A stretch of 50,184 nucleotides of DNA from Candidatus Hydrogenedentota bacterium (GCA_029556545.1 JAKQEQ010000057.1:1-50184); one strand, 5' to 3'. Shown: positions 11,244 through 21,950, numbered from the stretch's first letter. Numbers and translations: made by a program. The notes: a model not told the origin generated them from the letters alone.

Positions 11244-14200
11244 TCAGTCCACGTACCCGAGCGCGCCCAGTTGGTCCAGCGCGTGCTGCGGTATCGCCGC
11301 CGGCGCGGGTTCCGGGGCCGCGGCGTCCTCCGGCGTCGCCGCCGGCGCTTCGCGGGCCACGTCGCGCGCGTGCGCGCCCAACTTTTCCTCGAAGGCCTGC
11401 CGCGCCGCCGCGTGCGTCGCATCGTCCGCGAGGTTCTTCTCCCAGCGCTCCTCGGGATTGGCACCGAGGTCGTAGAACTCGACCGGCGGCAGGCCGCGGT
11501 AGTATTTCTGACCTTCTTCCGTATGGATGAGTTTCATCTCCCGGGACCGCGCGGCGTGCGCGACGTTACCCTCGAAATCGTTATGCGCGAACGCCGTCTC
11601 GATGGAGGCGTTCGTGAAATTGCCCTGATCGTCGAACAGGGACTGACCGGGCATCGCCGGGGTCTTGGGCAAGCCGGCGAAATGGAGGATAGTCGGGGCC
11701 AAATCGATGTGCCGCGCCAGGTCCGCGTTGCGCACGCCACCGTGACGGTTGCCTGGCAGCTTGAGCAGCAGCGGCACGCGGATCAACTCGTCATAGAGCG
11801 TCTGGCCGTGCCACCAGCCCCCGTGATCATAGAACTCCTCCCCATGATCGCCGGTGACGATGATCAGCGTGTCGTCGTAGAGGCCCAAACGCTTGAGTCC
11901 GTCGAACAACTCGCCGAGATACCTGTCGAGGTGCTTGATTTCCAGAATATAGGCGTCTTCCATCGCCTTGTCGATCGCGGGATCCGGCTTGTCCATGCTC
12001 GCCCGGGCATAGCCGCCGCGCGGCGCGCTCGGGTCCATGAACGGGTCATGGGAGTCCATGTAGTGCAGGTACAAATAGAACGGCGCTCCCTGAGACCGGC
12101 CATGTTCGAGAAAGTCGATCGCGACTTCAGTCACGTCTTCCGCGGGATGATAGAACTGGCGCACGTTCATGGGGCGGCGCAGCAGCGCGTCGAGCCTGGG
12201 CTTGACCATGCGGTGCAACACGCCGTAGACGGCCAGATTCGCCGCCGACGCCGGCGCGCCGAAGATGCGGTCGGGTTCGAGAAATTCATAGCCGACGTGG
12301 CCCCGGTCGAAGTGGTACAGCGCGCTCAGCCACGGGTTGTTCGGGAACCCTTGCGTATAGTAGCCGGCATCGCGCAGCAGTTCCGCGATAGTGGGCGCGT
12401 CCGCCGGGAGCGGGTTGCCCTTGTTCGTGGCGCCGTGCTGCTCGGGATACAGCCCGGTGAACATGGTGGCGAAGGACGGTTTTGTCCAGGAAGCTTGGGC
12501 GAAGGCATGCTCGAACAGGACGCTGTCGCGGGCGAAGGCCTCGATCGCGGGCGTCTCCGCGGACGGTGCACGATAGGGATTCAGCGGTTGCGTCGTGACG
12601 GCCACAGGTTCACGGGAAGCGACCGACAGTTCCACCGTGTTTCCAGCGGAGAAGGGCGATTCCGTGGATGCCCTAGCACGGGCGTCCCGCCCATGTGACG
12701 TAGGCAATGTCTCAAGCAGCTCCGTGTTGTCCGCTCCCGGATGGTCTTCGTAGATGCGCAGATAATCGGCGCGCAGGGCATCGAGACCGATGAAGACGAC
12801 ATTGGGCCCCGAGACGCCGGGTGTCGGCGTGAACGCCGCCTTGACCGGTTGTGCCGGCCGCGTGATGATCGAGGCCCCGTATCCCGCGCCGACGAGGCCC
12901 GCGCAACCGATCAGACCCAGCGGCACAAGCAAGATCGCGCGATGCCTCACGAGCCGTCCGACGATGACCGCGCCGACGGCGGCGATCAGAAAGCCTTCGA
13001 GCATGACCCCGGCCGAGAACTGACCCGCGAACAGGAGTTGCAGCTTCGAGGGGAAGTGACCGGCCAGTACATCCCGCTGGAAACGCCACACGCCCAAACC
13101 GAGGCCGCCTATGCCCAGGGACGCGCCGAAAACCGCGCCAAAGGAAATAAACCACCGGGGAAAGGCATCCACCAACAGACACAGGAACAAGAACCCTGCT
13201 CCAATGCCCAGACCGACGCCCGCGAAGACAACGCCGTAAGCGATCACGCCCCACCAGAACATCCCCGTTTCCCCGAATTCGCCAAGCCGCAAGAAGAGCC
13301 ACGCCGACTCCGCCATGCCGAGGACCGCGCCCGCGTAAGCGCCCGCGAAGAGGCCGCACGTCAGCGTCCCGAAGACCTGCCGGCGGTAAAATGAGACTTC
13401 CTGCGGGGTCAGGTGGAGGTCCGCCAGCGGCGCTTCGCGCATACGCGCGCGCAATTCCTCGACGTCCGCCTCCAGTTGCTCGCGGCTCGGGCGGCCGCCC
13501 CAGAGCAATAGCGGCACGCTGAGCAGGTACGGCACCAGTTCGCCGCACCACAATCCCAGGTGCATCATGCCGATGCCCGTCGCCGCCCCTACCTTCACGC
13601 CCACAACCGCCTTGCCCACCAGTTCACGCACCCCGAGACCCGACACCGTCGGCGTGAGCACCGACAGCCCGATCGTGAGCGTGCTCGCGAACAGCACTTC
13701 CTGAATGGTGATTTCCGTCACCCCGACCGCCATGCGGCAGCCGAAGTACATGAAGATCGTGCCCGTGTGAACGAGCACGCCGAAGAGCACGGCCAACACT
13801 AGGACGAACTTATTGCCGCTATACGCCGTGGCCGCAACGCCGAACTTGTTGACCAGGTTCCGCACGAACCCCGGCGTCGGGATCGTCGCCATGCCCACCT
13901 GGATCACGCGCGGATTCAGCAGCAGCAACAGCCCCACCACGACCACGCCCAAGGGAACCACCAGAATGAACGGCAACTGCGTCGCGTTGACGCCGACGAG
14001 GTGCATCCCGAGGGGGAAAGTCACGACGAGGATGAAGCCGAGGGCCACGAAGCCGATAATCTTCTCGATGACAATCACGGTCGTGCATTTGATCCATTCG
14101 CCCGTATACCGAGACGACTCGACCATGCGGAAGCCGTCCAGACCCAGCGTGCCCGGCAGGAACAGCCCGATGGCCCGGCCCATGAACCACAGATACACCA

Positions 14201-14519
14201 TGTAGACCAGCGGCATCTTCAGGCCCTGGCCGCGCAGCAGCAGTTTCCAGCGGATGACCCCCGCCGTGATCCCGAGCAGTTTCGCCACGCACGCGAACCC
14301 GAGCCAGACCCCCACACGCTGCGGATGGTTCACAAAGGCGTCTTTGATGACATTCACCACGTCGATGGGGTCGACTTCGCCGAAAAGCCCCTTTTCGAAG
14401 CCCAGCCAATTCGGGCGAAAGATGAAAACGAAGATAAGCGCCACCAGGGCCATTCGGAAAAGGAAGAACAGCCGCAATGCCTGCGCGACCTGACGAACGG
14501 ACCGTAACATACCTCTCAT
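11244..14519 (-). CDS. flippase-like membrane domain fused to sulfatase-fold hydrolase
   Basis: A 1091-residue protein. Residues ~15-345 resemble the LPG-synthase/flippase-like (YbhN/AglD) multi-spanning domain (RWKLLLRGQG, FLPGTLGLDGFRMVE). Residues ~375-560 hold further membrane segments. From ~573 on is an alkaline-phosphatase/sulfatase fold: VVFIGLDALRADY, WTKPSFATMFTGLYPEQHG, TGDHGEEFYDHGGWWHG, ending in LDQLGALGYVD as in many planctomycete-like sulfatases. The nucleophile position is Thr (T679) in W-T-K-P-S, not the C/S-x-P-x-R needed for formylglycine, so it may be a phospho- or glycerophospho-transferase/hydrolase rather than a true sulfatase. Between IYEDHPG and TPAIEAF there are ~60 extra residues including a repeat-encoded SHGRDARARAS. 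ATG 14519 has an AGAAGG RBS. Confidence 0.85.
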   Translation of the reverse strand: MRGMLRSVRQVAQALRLFFLFRMALVALIFVFIFRPNWLGFEKGLFGEVDPIDVVNVIKDAFVNHPQRVGVWLGFACVAKLLGITAGVIRWKLLLRGQGLKMPLVYMVYLWFMGRAIGLFLPGTLGLDGFRMVESSRYTGEWIKCTTVIVIEKIIGFVALGFILVVTFPLGMHLVGVNATQLPFILVVPLGVVVVGLLLLLNPRVIQVGMATIPTPGFVRNLVNKFGVAATAYSGNKFVLVLAVLFGVLVHTGTIFMYFGCRMAVGVTEITIQEVLFASTLTIGLSVLTPTVSGLGVRELVGKAVVGVKVGAATGIGMMHLGLWCGELVPYLLSVPLLLWGGRPSREQLEADVEELRARMREAPLADLHLTPQEVSFYRRQVFGTLTCGLFAGAYAGAVLGMAESAWLFLRLGEFGETGMFWWGVIAYGVVFAGVGLGIGAGFLFLCLLVDAFPRWFISFGAVFGASLGIGGLGLGVWRFQRDVLAGHFPSKLQLLFAGQFSAGVMLEGFLIAAVGAVIVGRLVRHRAILLVPLGLIGCAGLVGAGYGASIITRPAQPVKAAFTPTPGVSGPNVVFIGLDALRADYLRIYEDHPGADNTELLETLPTSHGRDARARASTESPFSAGNTVELSVASREPVAVTTQPLNPYRAPSAETPAIEAFARDSVLFEHAFAQASWTKPSFATMFTGLYPEQHGATNKGNPLPADAPTIAELLRDAGYYTQGFPNNPWLSALYHFDRGHVGYEFLEPDRIFGAPASAANLAVYGVLHRMVKPRLDALLRRPMNVRQFYHPAEDVTEVAIDFLEHGRSQGAPFYLYLHYMDSHDPFMDPSAPRGGYARASMDKPDPAIDKAMEDAYILEIKHLDRYLGELFDGLKRLGLYDDTLIIVTGDHGEEFYDHGGWWHGQTLYDELIRVPLLLKLPGNRHGGVRNADLARHIDLAPTILHFAGLPKTPAMPGQSLFDDQGNFTNASIETAFAHNDFEGNVAHAARSREMKLIHTEEGQKYYRGLPPVEFYDLGANPEERWEKNLADDATHAAARQAFEEKLGAHARDVAREAPAATPEDAAAPEPAPAAIPQHALDQLGALGYVD
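12677..12695 (-). repeat. dispersed palindrome inside the sulfatase-fold gene
   Basis: Read on the minus strand: CATGGGCGGGACGCCCGTG, an imperfect hairpin with one G-T pair, matching copies at 24939-24957, 44875-44893 and 49863-49881. It is translated in frame as HGRDAR inside the fusion protein at 11244-14519. Confidence 0.8.
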
Positions 14520-14741
14520 GAAAGCGCCTTCTCTCTGTTGGGGCTCGGGAAACATAGACCGCGCGCGGGCGCCGCCGCAGAGGCGAAAGGATAGCATACG
14601 CAGGACGGAACGCACAAAAGCCGCCACGAGTCCGCGAGCCGTAGGAGAACTTAACGCCCCTTGCGGAGATTGCATTATCGCGGCGCATCGATTACCATGG
14701 GTTTCTCATTTGGGATTGTTGCCAACGCGAGGGAATACGCC

Positions 14742-15116
14742 ATGGGTACTGAAGGCGCCGATCGCCGCCGTTTTCCGCGGAGTCACAGCAGTGTGTCCGC
14801 GCGCGCGGAGGACGTGGGCCCCGATGTGTTCAACCACGTCGACAACATCAGCGCCAACGGCGTGTTGTGTCACACCCTGCGCGCGGTGCCGCTTATGACG
14901 CGCATGCGCGTCAATCTCGACCTGCCCAAGCCCTTCAATCGCCAGATCGACGCGGACGGCGTGGTGGTCCGTTGCGAGCCGCACGATGAGGAGGAAGGCC
15001 ATTATCAGGTGGCCATCCTGTTCACGCGGTTGTCTGACGAGGATCACGAGGCCATACGCAAGTTCGTCGATCACGACCTTGCGCATGCGCCACGGGGCAA
15101 GTCAGCGCTCTTGTGA
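14742..15116 (+). CDS. PilZ domain protein
   Basis: A 124-residue PilZ-like protein. The c-di-GMP-binding signature is visible as DRRRFPRS (RxxxR) near residue 6, followed by NHVDNISANGVLCHT (D/NxSxxG) near residue 31 and a β-barrel-like continuation. It would act as a c-di-GMP receptor. ATG 14742 is preceded by GAGGG, and the family core starts a few residues later. Its stop overlaps the GTG start of the ABC permease by 4 bp, so the two are translationally coupled. Expressed divergently from the 11244-14519 gene. Confidence 0.82.
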   Translation: MGTEGADRRRFPRSHSSVSARAEDVGPDVFNHVDNISANGVLCHTLRAVPLMTRMRVNLDLPKPFNRQIDADGVVVRCEPHDEEEGHYQVAILFTRLSDEDHEAIRKFVDHDLAHAPRGKSALL

Positions 15117-16732
15117 ACGCGCCCGTGAGAGGGGACGCCCGCCGGCTTGATCGCGCATTCCTCGCGTTCTGTCTCCTGCTGCTGGGGCTCACCATTCTCT
15201 ATCCCACCGCGCGCATGGTCGTCGCGGCCGTCGCCGCATGGCGGCCGGACGTGCTCGGCGACGCCGTAAGCCGCGCCGCGATTCGCAACACGTTCCTTCT
15301 CAGCCTCGGGTCCGTGGCGAGCGCGGGCGTGGTCGGGACGGCGCTTGCCTTCTTCTTCACGCGCGTCGCGTTTCGGGGGCGATCGGTGGCAGCCGGTCTG
15401 GCGTATCTGCCCTTCGCGCTGCCGCCGCTGGTCGGGGTGCTGTGTTTCTACTTCCTCATCGGTCCGGGTGGATTGGTCCCGCGACTCGCGGGACGCATTT
15501 TCGACTGCGACAATCCAGTCCTGCCCGGCGCGGTCGCCATCCTGTTCGTACACACGTACTCCTTCTTCGTTTTCTTCTACGCGATGGTGGCCGCTGCTCT
15601 CGAAACGATGGACCATGCGCAGGTCGAGGCGGCTCGGACGCTCGGCGCGCGCCGCCTGCGCGTATTCGCCCGCGTACTCCTCCCACAACTCGCGCCCGCG
15701 TTACTGGGCGCGTCGCTGCTGACGTTCATGTCCTCCGCGGCCTCGTTCAGCGCGCCGCTCTTCCTCGGGCGCGACCTGCCCATCCTCAGCGTCGAGATTT
15801 ACCACAAGCGGGTCGCGGGCAACGACGGCGCCGCGCTGACCCTGACGGTTTGCCTCGCGCTGGTATCACTGCTCGGCGTGCTGTTGTTCCGACGCGCGCA
15901 GCGTCCCGGCGGCACGGCGTCAAAGGGAACGCCGCGGCCGATGCGCGGGCGCGCCGGGCGCATCGCGGCGACCGTGCTGGCGTGGGGCATCGTCGCGCTA
16001 TTGCTCACACCGCATCTGGCGCTGATTTGGCTCTCCTTCATCGACTACCGGGCCTGGGACACCGAACTCGTGCCGACGGCGTTTACGCTGATGAATTACA
16101 CAACGCTGTTTCGGCTCCCGGACGCCTTCGCGCCCATTCGGAACAGTCTGTGGATGAGCGCCCTCGGAACGGCCGCCGCCTTTCTTGTCGGCCTGCCGGC
16201 CGCGTATCTCATTGCGCGCAAGCGCCCGGGGCGCGGCGTCGTCAACTTCCTCGTCATGATTCCCTGGGCGTTGCCGGGCACCGTGATCGCGATCAACCTC
16301 ATCGTGGCGTTCAACGACCCCTGGTTGCCCCTGGCGAACACGGTATGGATGCTGCCCGTGGCATACTACATTCGCAATGTCCCGCTTTTTACGCGCATGG
16401 CCGCCGCGGCCATCGAGCCCTTCGATGCGTCGCTCATCGAAGCGGGCCGGACCCTCGGCGCGTCCCGGGCCTATTGCTTTCGGCGCATCGTGGCGCCGCT
16501 GCTCGCGCCGGCGTTGATCGCCGCGGCGGCGCTTGTGTTCGCCACAAGCCTCGGCGAATTCGTCGCGTCGATCCTGCTATGCACGGCCTCGAACAAACCC
16601 ATCGCCGTCAAGATCGGCGAAATCCTCCACGACAGCCTCATCACGGGCGCGTCGGCCTACAGTGTGCTGCTTATGCTGCTCGTGACGGCCACTTTTGTGG
16701 CGGCCCGTCGCTTCACCTCGCGCATCCTGTAA
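15113..16732 (+). CDS. double-domain ABC transporter permease (Fe3+/thiamine type)
   Basis: A 539-residue inner-membrane permease with two fused MetI-type domains of about six membrane segments each, as in FbpB/ThiP/PotBC-like fused permeases. Two EAA loops that dock the ATPase are seen: EAARTLGARRLRVFARV at ~172 and EAGRTLGASRAYCFRRIV at ~443. Neither the ATPase nor the substrate-binding protein is in the window, so the substrate cannot be named. Fused iron(III) or thiamine permeases are the closest architectures. It starts with GTG at 15113, coupled to the PilZ gene. Confidence 0.9.
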   Translation: MNAPVRGDARRLDRAFLAFCLLLLGLTILYPTARMVVAAVAAWRPDVLGDAVSRAAIRNTFLLSLGSVASAGVVGTALAFFFTRVAFRGRSVAAGLAYLPFALPPLVGVLCFYFLIGPGGLVPRLAGRIFDCDNPVLPGAVAILFVHTYSFFVFFYAMVAAALETMDHAQVEAARTLGARRLRVFARVLLPQLAPALLGASLLTFMSSAASFSAPLFLGRDLPILSVEIYHKRVAGNDGAALTLTVCLALVSLLGVLLFRRAQRPGGTASKGTPRPMRGRAGRIAATVLAWGIVALLLTPHLALIWLSFIDYRAWDTELVPTAFTLMNYTTLFRLPDAFAPIRNSLWMSALGTAAAFLVGLPAAYLIARKRPGRGVVNFLVMIPWALPGTVIAINLIVAFNDPWLPLANTVWMLPVAYYIRNVPLFTRMAAAAIEPFDASLIEAGRTLGASRAYCFRRIVAPLLAPALIAAAALVFATSLGEFVASILLCTASNKPIAVKIGEILHDSLITGASAYSVLLMLLVTATFVAARRFTSRIL

Positions 16733-16847
16733 ACCCGTGCTATAATACGCCCCGTCTATGGTGTTGAAGGCAGTGAGTCCTTCAGCTTGTTCCGGCGGTC
16801 CGATGTCACCAAGCCGCGGTTTCACAACGACTCGATAACACACGCAT

Positions 16848-17606
16848 ATGCCCGAAACCCAGATACAAACCTATCGTGTCGCCCTCTTCGGGGCACAAGC
16901 GCCCGAACTTGAGGCGGAAGTCGCGCGCCATCCCAACCTCACCCTCGTCGACGAGGACCCCGACGTCGTCATCTCCTACGGCGGCGACGGCACGCTGCTG
17001 GCGGCGGAATTGGCGTGGCCGGGCGTGCCCAAGGCGCCCATCCTGAACAGCCGGCGGGGCAAACGGTGCATCCGGCACCCGGCGGCGGAAGTGGTCGATC
17101 ATCTGGCCGAGGGAACCCTGGTTCGCAATCGGTACACGAAGGTCGAGTGCGCCATTCAAAGACGCGGCGACGCGGAGCCGGACTGCTACGTGACCGCATT
17201 GAACGAGATCAACGTGCATAAGGGCCGGATCAACAGCGCGGTGCGGTTCCGCCTGTGGCTGAACGACTATCCTTATGAAGAAGGAACCGAGATTCTCGGC
17301 GACGGGCTTATCTTGTGCACGCCCTTTGGCAGCACCGCGTACTTCAACAAGATCACCCGCTGCGCGTTCACCCAAGGCATCGGGATTGCCTTCAAGGCGA
17401 CAAGCGAGCAGACGAATCACGTGGTGGTTCCCGACATCGTAACGGTGCGCGTCCTCATTACCCGCGGCCCGGCGGTGCTGGCGTTTGACTCCTCAACGCA
17501 GTTCTTCGACTTGCAGGCGGGAGACCAATTGATCACGCGTAAGCATGCGCGCGGCGCCACTATCTTGACCTGCGGCCCCGTGCACCGCCTCGCCGAACCC
17601 TTCTGA
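16848..17606 (+). CDS. nadK: NAD(+) kinase
   Basis: A 252-residue ATP-NAD kinase that makes NADP+. The catalytic ISYGGDGTLL motif is at residues ~42-51 with the key Asp at 47. LNEINVHKG corresponds to the NE motif that binds NAD, and GDGLILCTPFGSTAY to the glycine-rich conserved block 2. The length is typical of short bacterial forms. A TATAAT hexamer occurs upstream at 16741-16746, but I see no matching -35 at standard spacing. Confidence 0.92.
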   Translation: MPETQIQTYRVALFGAQAPELEAEVARHPNLTLVDEDPDVVISYGGDGTLLAAELAWPGVPKAPILNSRRGKRCIRHPAAEVVDHLAEGTLVRNRYTKVECAIQRRGDAEPDCYVTALNEINVHKGRINSAVRFRLWLNDYPYEEGTEILGDGLILCTPFGSTAYFNKITRCAFTQGIGIAFKATSEQTNHVVVPDIVTVRVLITRGPAVLAFDSSTQFFDLQAGDQLITRKHARGATILTCGPVHRLAEPF

Positions 17607-17630
17607 CCCCGGCCCCCGATCCGCCCCGCG

Positions 17631-18911
17631 TCAAAAAGCGATGCTGTACCCGAACGCGACGGCCTCCAGACGCGAAGTTACCGCACTGCCACCGGCCTGG
17701 ACGGAGAAGAAGTCGCCCGTGCCCGAGTCGCGCACCGTGTGGGGGAACGCGTACAACGCGGTAACGTGCAGGCTTTGTCCGTCGGCAACGTTCCACGAGA
17801 CGCCGAAGGCGATCTGGTCCTCGAAGGTTGCCGGGGTCAAGGCCGAAACGAAGGCGTGATCACGGTCAATCGGTGTGTTGCCGTGCGACCAGCCCGCCCG
17901 GAACGCGACGCGTTCCAAGGCGCGCCATTCGAGTCCCAGCTTGACGATGTGCTGGTCGGCCCAGTCGAGGCTGTTGCGATGCACCGACGTGCCGAAGATG
18001 CGCGTATCGGTCCAGTCAATCCATTTGTAATCGGCGGTGACCTCGAATCGCGGCGTGACTCGCCACGCGACACCCGCCTGAACGGTTTGGGGCAGCTCCA
18101 CGTTATACGGCACGAGGTCCTCGTACGTGTCGAGGTCGCCGACCCAGTGACGAGAGACGTAGCCGACCCCGAAAGCGAACCGGTCCCATTCCTTCAGCAC
18201 GCCAAGGCCGAACCCGAAGCCCGGCGTCTCGTCCCAGGCGTTGTCGCCCGCGGTGGGCGTCAGGTTCAACGTCAGGTGATCCGTCCGCAGTCGGGAGACG
18301 GACCCGTGCAGGCCGAGGCCGACGGACCAGCCGTTGTCGAAGGCGCGCGCATACGCGCCGACAAGGCGCAGGTGTTGGTACGTAAGGCGGCGATCCCGGT
18401 TGCCGAAGAAGAGCTCCGAAAACAGGTTGCGCGAGTCCGGGTAGTCGGTGGCGCTCGCGGCGGGCACATAGAAACCGAGCGCCCAAGCGTTCCGGTCGTC
18501 ACGCCAGACCACGCCGCCCGACGGGACAAACGCGAGGACGTCGCTCTCAAGATGCCCCGCGACCCAGTTCGAGGAGACGCCCCGCATCGTGACGTTCGTG
18601 CGCCCGCGAACGGTCAGGAGGCTCATGTCCGCGCCGCTCTCGAGCGTGGTCAGCCCCGCAGGATTCACCACCATCCAGGCAGCGCTTCGAGGACTGGCCG
18701 CGCCGCCCCCCGCCCGTTGCAGGTGCAATGCGTCGAGGCCGGTCAGGTACGCCCCCTCCGTGGCGTAGCCGGGGGCGACGGCGATGCCCATGGCGAAGAC
18801 CGCGACGGCGGCCGCGAGGATCGGCCTGCTTGTGTGACGCCGTGGACCGCGTGAGCGGACGAGATACACCTCGGACCTTGTCTCCGTGATCGTCGCGCCG
18901 TTCCGCTTCAT
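17631..18911 (-). CDS. FadL/OmpP1-type outer-membrane protein
   Basis: A 426-residue β-barrel of the OMPP1/FadL/TodX family, which passes hydrophobic compounds through the outer membrane. An N-terminal hydrophobic signal region ends near APGYA (residues ~30-51), followed by GAYLTGLDALHLQRAGGGA and VNPAGLTTLESGAD, the NPA-containing plug region typical of FadL. The chain ends in FGYSIAF with the terminal Phe of the barrel-assembly signal. The N-terminus is rather long before the signal, so a later start is possible. Convergent with nadK. Confidence 0.85.
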   Translation of the reverse strand: MKRNGATITETRSEVYLVRSRGPRRHTSRPILAAAVAVFAMGIAVAPGYATEGAYLTGLDALHLQRAGGGAASPRSAAWMVVNPAGLTTLESGADMSLLTVRGRTNVTMRGVSSNWVAGHLESDVLAFVPSGGVVWRDDRNAWALGFYVPAASATDYPDSRNLFSELFFGNRDRRLTYQHLRLVGAYARAFDNGWSVGLGLHGSVSRLRTDHLTLNLTPTAGDNAWDETPGFGFGLGVLKEWDRFAFGVGYVSRHWVGDLDTYEDLVPYNVELPQTVQAGVAWRVTPRFEVTADYKWIDWTDTRIFGTSVHRNSLDWADQHIVKLGLEWRALERVAFRAGWSHGNTPIDRDHAFVSALTPATFEDQIAFGVSWNVADGQSLHVTALYAFPHTVRDSGTGDFFSVQAGGSAVTSRLEAVAFGYSIAF

Positions 18912-19233
18912 ACGCAGCCTCCGACGGCATTGTAACCCGTCGCGCCGTCCGTTGGATAGCCGAATATTGGGACGGAGCCGGGGACTGACGACCTGTAGGC
19001 GTCAAGGGGCACGCGGCCTATGAATGGACCGGTTTCATGGAGATCGATCCGCTTGGTGGGCATTTGTGGCGGGATTTTCTGGTTTGTCTATAAGGAAGCA
19101 CAGAGCTTTTTGATTCTAGATCATTGAAAATAAATCACTTACGAAATAATACCTATCGGTAGGTCTTTCCCCCGATCTTGTGATAAAATAGAAGGGATAA
19201 TCCAGAAAAACGGGAACGAGAGGAGTGCTGGCC
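18912..19233. other. intergenic region between FadL and pseudopilin genes
   Basis: 322 bp with an AT-rich core (about 19080-19200) that contrasts with the GC-rich surroundings. It contains the palindrome ACCTATCGGTAGGT (19151-19164), a possible operator, and a -10-like TGTGATAAAAT (19179-19189) about 45 bp before the pseudopilin start. No ORF is supported here. Confidence 0.5.
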
Positions 19234-20238
<1,005 letters not shown>

Positions 20239-20406
20239 GTCGTTGACTTTGCAACGGATTTGCTCTAAGGTGGTACATAGACCGTGTGCATGGTAAGGCT
20301 CAGGCGCCAATAAGCAGTGTGGCGGGTTCTCTCCGTAGGAAGGAAGCGACCTGCCGGGCGACTGCTGTCAAGCTTCTCGAAACCATAATGGTGGCAAGGT
20401 AACGTC

Positions 20407-21834
20407 GTGAGTTTCTGGAAGGGTCGCACCCTCGCCTATGCGCTCTTTTTGCTCGCGGCGGATGGCGTCGCGGCGTCGCTCGCCGCGTACGTGACCGCCG
20501 CGGCGACCTTTACGCCCGAGATGGGGCAGCCGTTCACGGATCATCTGGCGAACATGCTGCTCTATACGGCCACCTTCATGTTCGCCTGGTTCTGGGCGGC
20601 GTGGTCGTTGCGCATGTTCCGCGCCGCACACAAGGACGATCTTGCATTCCAGGTGTTCAACACGGTCCGGGCGGCGGCGGTCGCGTTGTGCTTCAGCGCG
20701 CTGGCCATGCTGTATCTCCGCCCCGCCGCGCCGGAAGCCAAAGAGGTCACCGTCTTTGGATTGACGGTCTTCGTTCTCATTGCCGGGTATCGGGCGCTCA
20801 TCTGCGTCGGCCTCTGGCTTACCCGGCAGTACGGTTACAACTTCAGCCACGTGCTGCTGGTCGGCGCGAACGACCGCACCTACCACCTGGTCGATACCGT
20901 GCTCCGGCACGCTCGGTTCGGGTATCGCATTGCGGGCATTCTCGAGGACGACGTCCAGCGCCTGGATCGGTTTCGCCCGTTCGGCCTGCCGCGCCTCGGC
21001 GGGTTCCAGGACCTGGAACGTATTGTGACGCAACACATCGTGGATGAAGTGCATATTTGCCTGCCGGTGCGGTCGTTCTACGAGACCATTCAGAGCATGG
21101 CGCACCTGTGCGTCGGAGTGGGCGTGTCGGTGCGTCTCGTGGCCGACCTGTTCCCGCTGCGGATCGCGACGAGTCGCTTGCACCAGATCGAGGACATCCC
21201 GATGCTCTCGCTCTCGACCGTGCCCGAGAGCAACTTCCAACTGGCCGTCAAACGGGCCATGGACATTGGGGGCGCGCTGTTCCTGATCATGCTGCTTTCG
21301 CCGCTCTTTCTGCTCGTGGCGGTGCTCATCAAACTGGATTCAGAAGGCCCGGTCTTTTTCCGGCAGGAGCGCGTCGGACGCAATCAGCGGCGAATCAAGA
21401 TGATCAAGTTCCGCTCGATGGTCGTGAACGCGGAACAGCGGAGGGAGGAACTGCTCGCGCTGAACGAGGCCGACGGACCGGTATTCAAGATTCGCGATGA
21501 CCCGCGTATCACGCGCGCGGGCAAGTGGCTTCGCAAGTACAGCATCGACGAATTGCCGCAACTGTTTAATGTGCTGCGCGGCGAGATGAGCCTCGTCGGG
21601 CCGCGCCCGCTGCCGCCCGCCGAGGTCGAACACCAATCCTGGAACCAGCGCCGCAGGCTGAGCGTGAAGCCGGGGATGACCGGCCTATGGCAAGTGAGCG
21701 GCCGCAGCGACCTGCCGTTCACGGAGTGGGTGAATCTCGACCTCAAATACATCGACCGTTGGTCGATATTCCTCGACCTCTGGATTCTCATGAAGACCTG
21801 CTACGTCGTGATCCGCGGCCACGGGGCGGCGTAA
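20407..21834 (+). CDS. polyprenyl glycosylphosphotransferase (exopolysaccharide initiating sugar transferase)
   Basis: A 475-residue WbaP/CpsE-type enzyme that moves a sugar-1-phosphate onto undecaprenyl phosphate to start exopolysaccharide or O-antigen units. About four N-terminal membrane segments (residues 10-140) are followed by a nucleotide-binding-like domain (VLLVGANDRTYHLVDTVL). Another membrane segment (FLIMLLSPLFLLVAVLIKL) leads to the catalytic bacterial sugar-transferase domain: VFFRQERVGRNQRRIKMIKF, DELPQLFNVLRGEMSLVGPR, KPGMTGLWQVSGRSD. The start is GTG at 20407. No glycosyltransferase or Wzx/Wzy gene is adjacent, so it is a stand-alone priming enzyme here. Confidence 0.93.
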   Translation: MSFWKGRTLAYALFLLAADGVAASLAAYVTAAATFTPEMGQPFTDHLANMLLYTATFMFAWFWAAWSLRMFRAAHKDDLAFQVFNTVRAAAVALCFSALAMLYLRPAAPEAKEVTVFGLTVFVLIAGYRALICVGLWLTRQYGYNFSHVLLVGANDRTYHLVDTVLRHARFGYRIAGILEDDVQRLDRFRPFGLPRLGGFQDLERIVTQHIVDEVHICLPVRSFYETIQSMAHLCVGVGVSVRLVADLFPLRIATSRLHQIEDIPMLSLSTVPESNFQLAVKRAMDIGGALFLIMLLSPLFLLVAVLIKLDSEGPVFFRQERVGRNQRRIKMIKFRSMVVNAEQRREELLALNEADGPVFKIRDDPRITRAGKWLRKYSIDELPQLFNVLRGEMSLVGPRPLPPAEVEHQSWNQRRRLSVKPGMTGLWQVSGRSDLPFTEWVNLDLKYIDRWSIFLDLWILMKTCYVVIRGHGAA

Positions 21835-21950
21835 CCCGCCCACGTCCGCGCCGGCCCGCCGGCTTCTGTCCTTTTCTCGATTGATTTGGTACACTCCCTC
21901 CATCGTTCCCTTTCTTGTTTCTGCCATTCCAGAAGGATACGTGTATTAAC

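Noticed and set aside
10830-12698. 622-codon plus-strand frame opposite the SCP2-like and sulfatase-fold genes
   Set aside because: Arginine/valine-rich antisense shadow of real genes in GC-rich DNA, with no motif or RBS.
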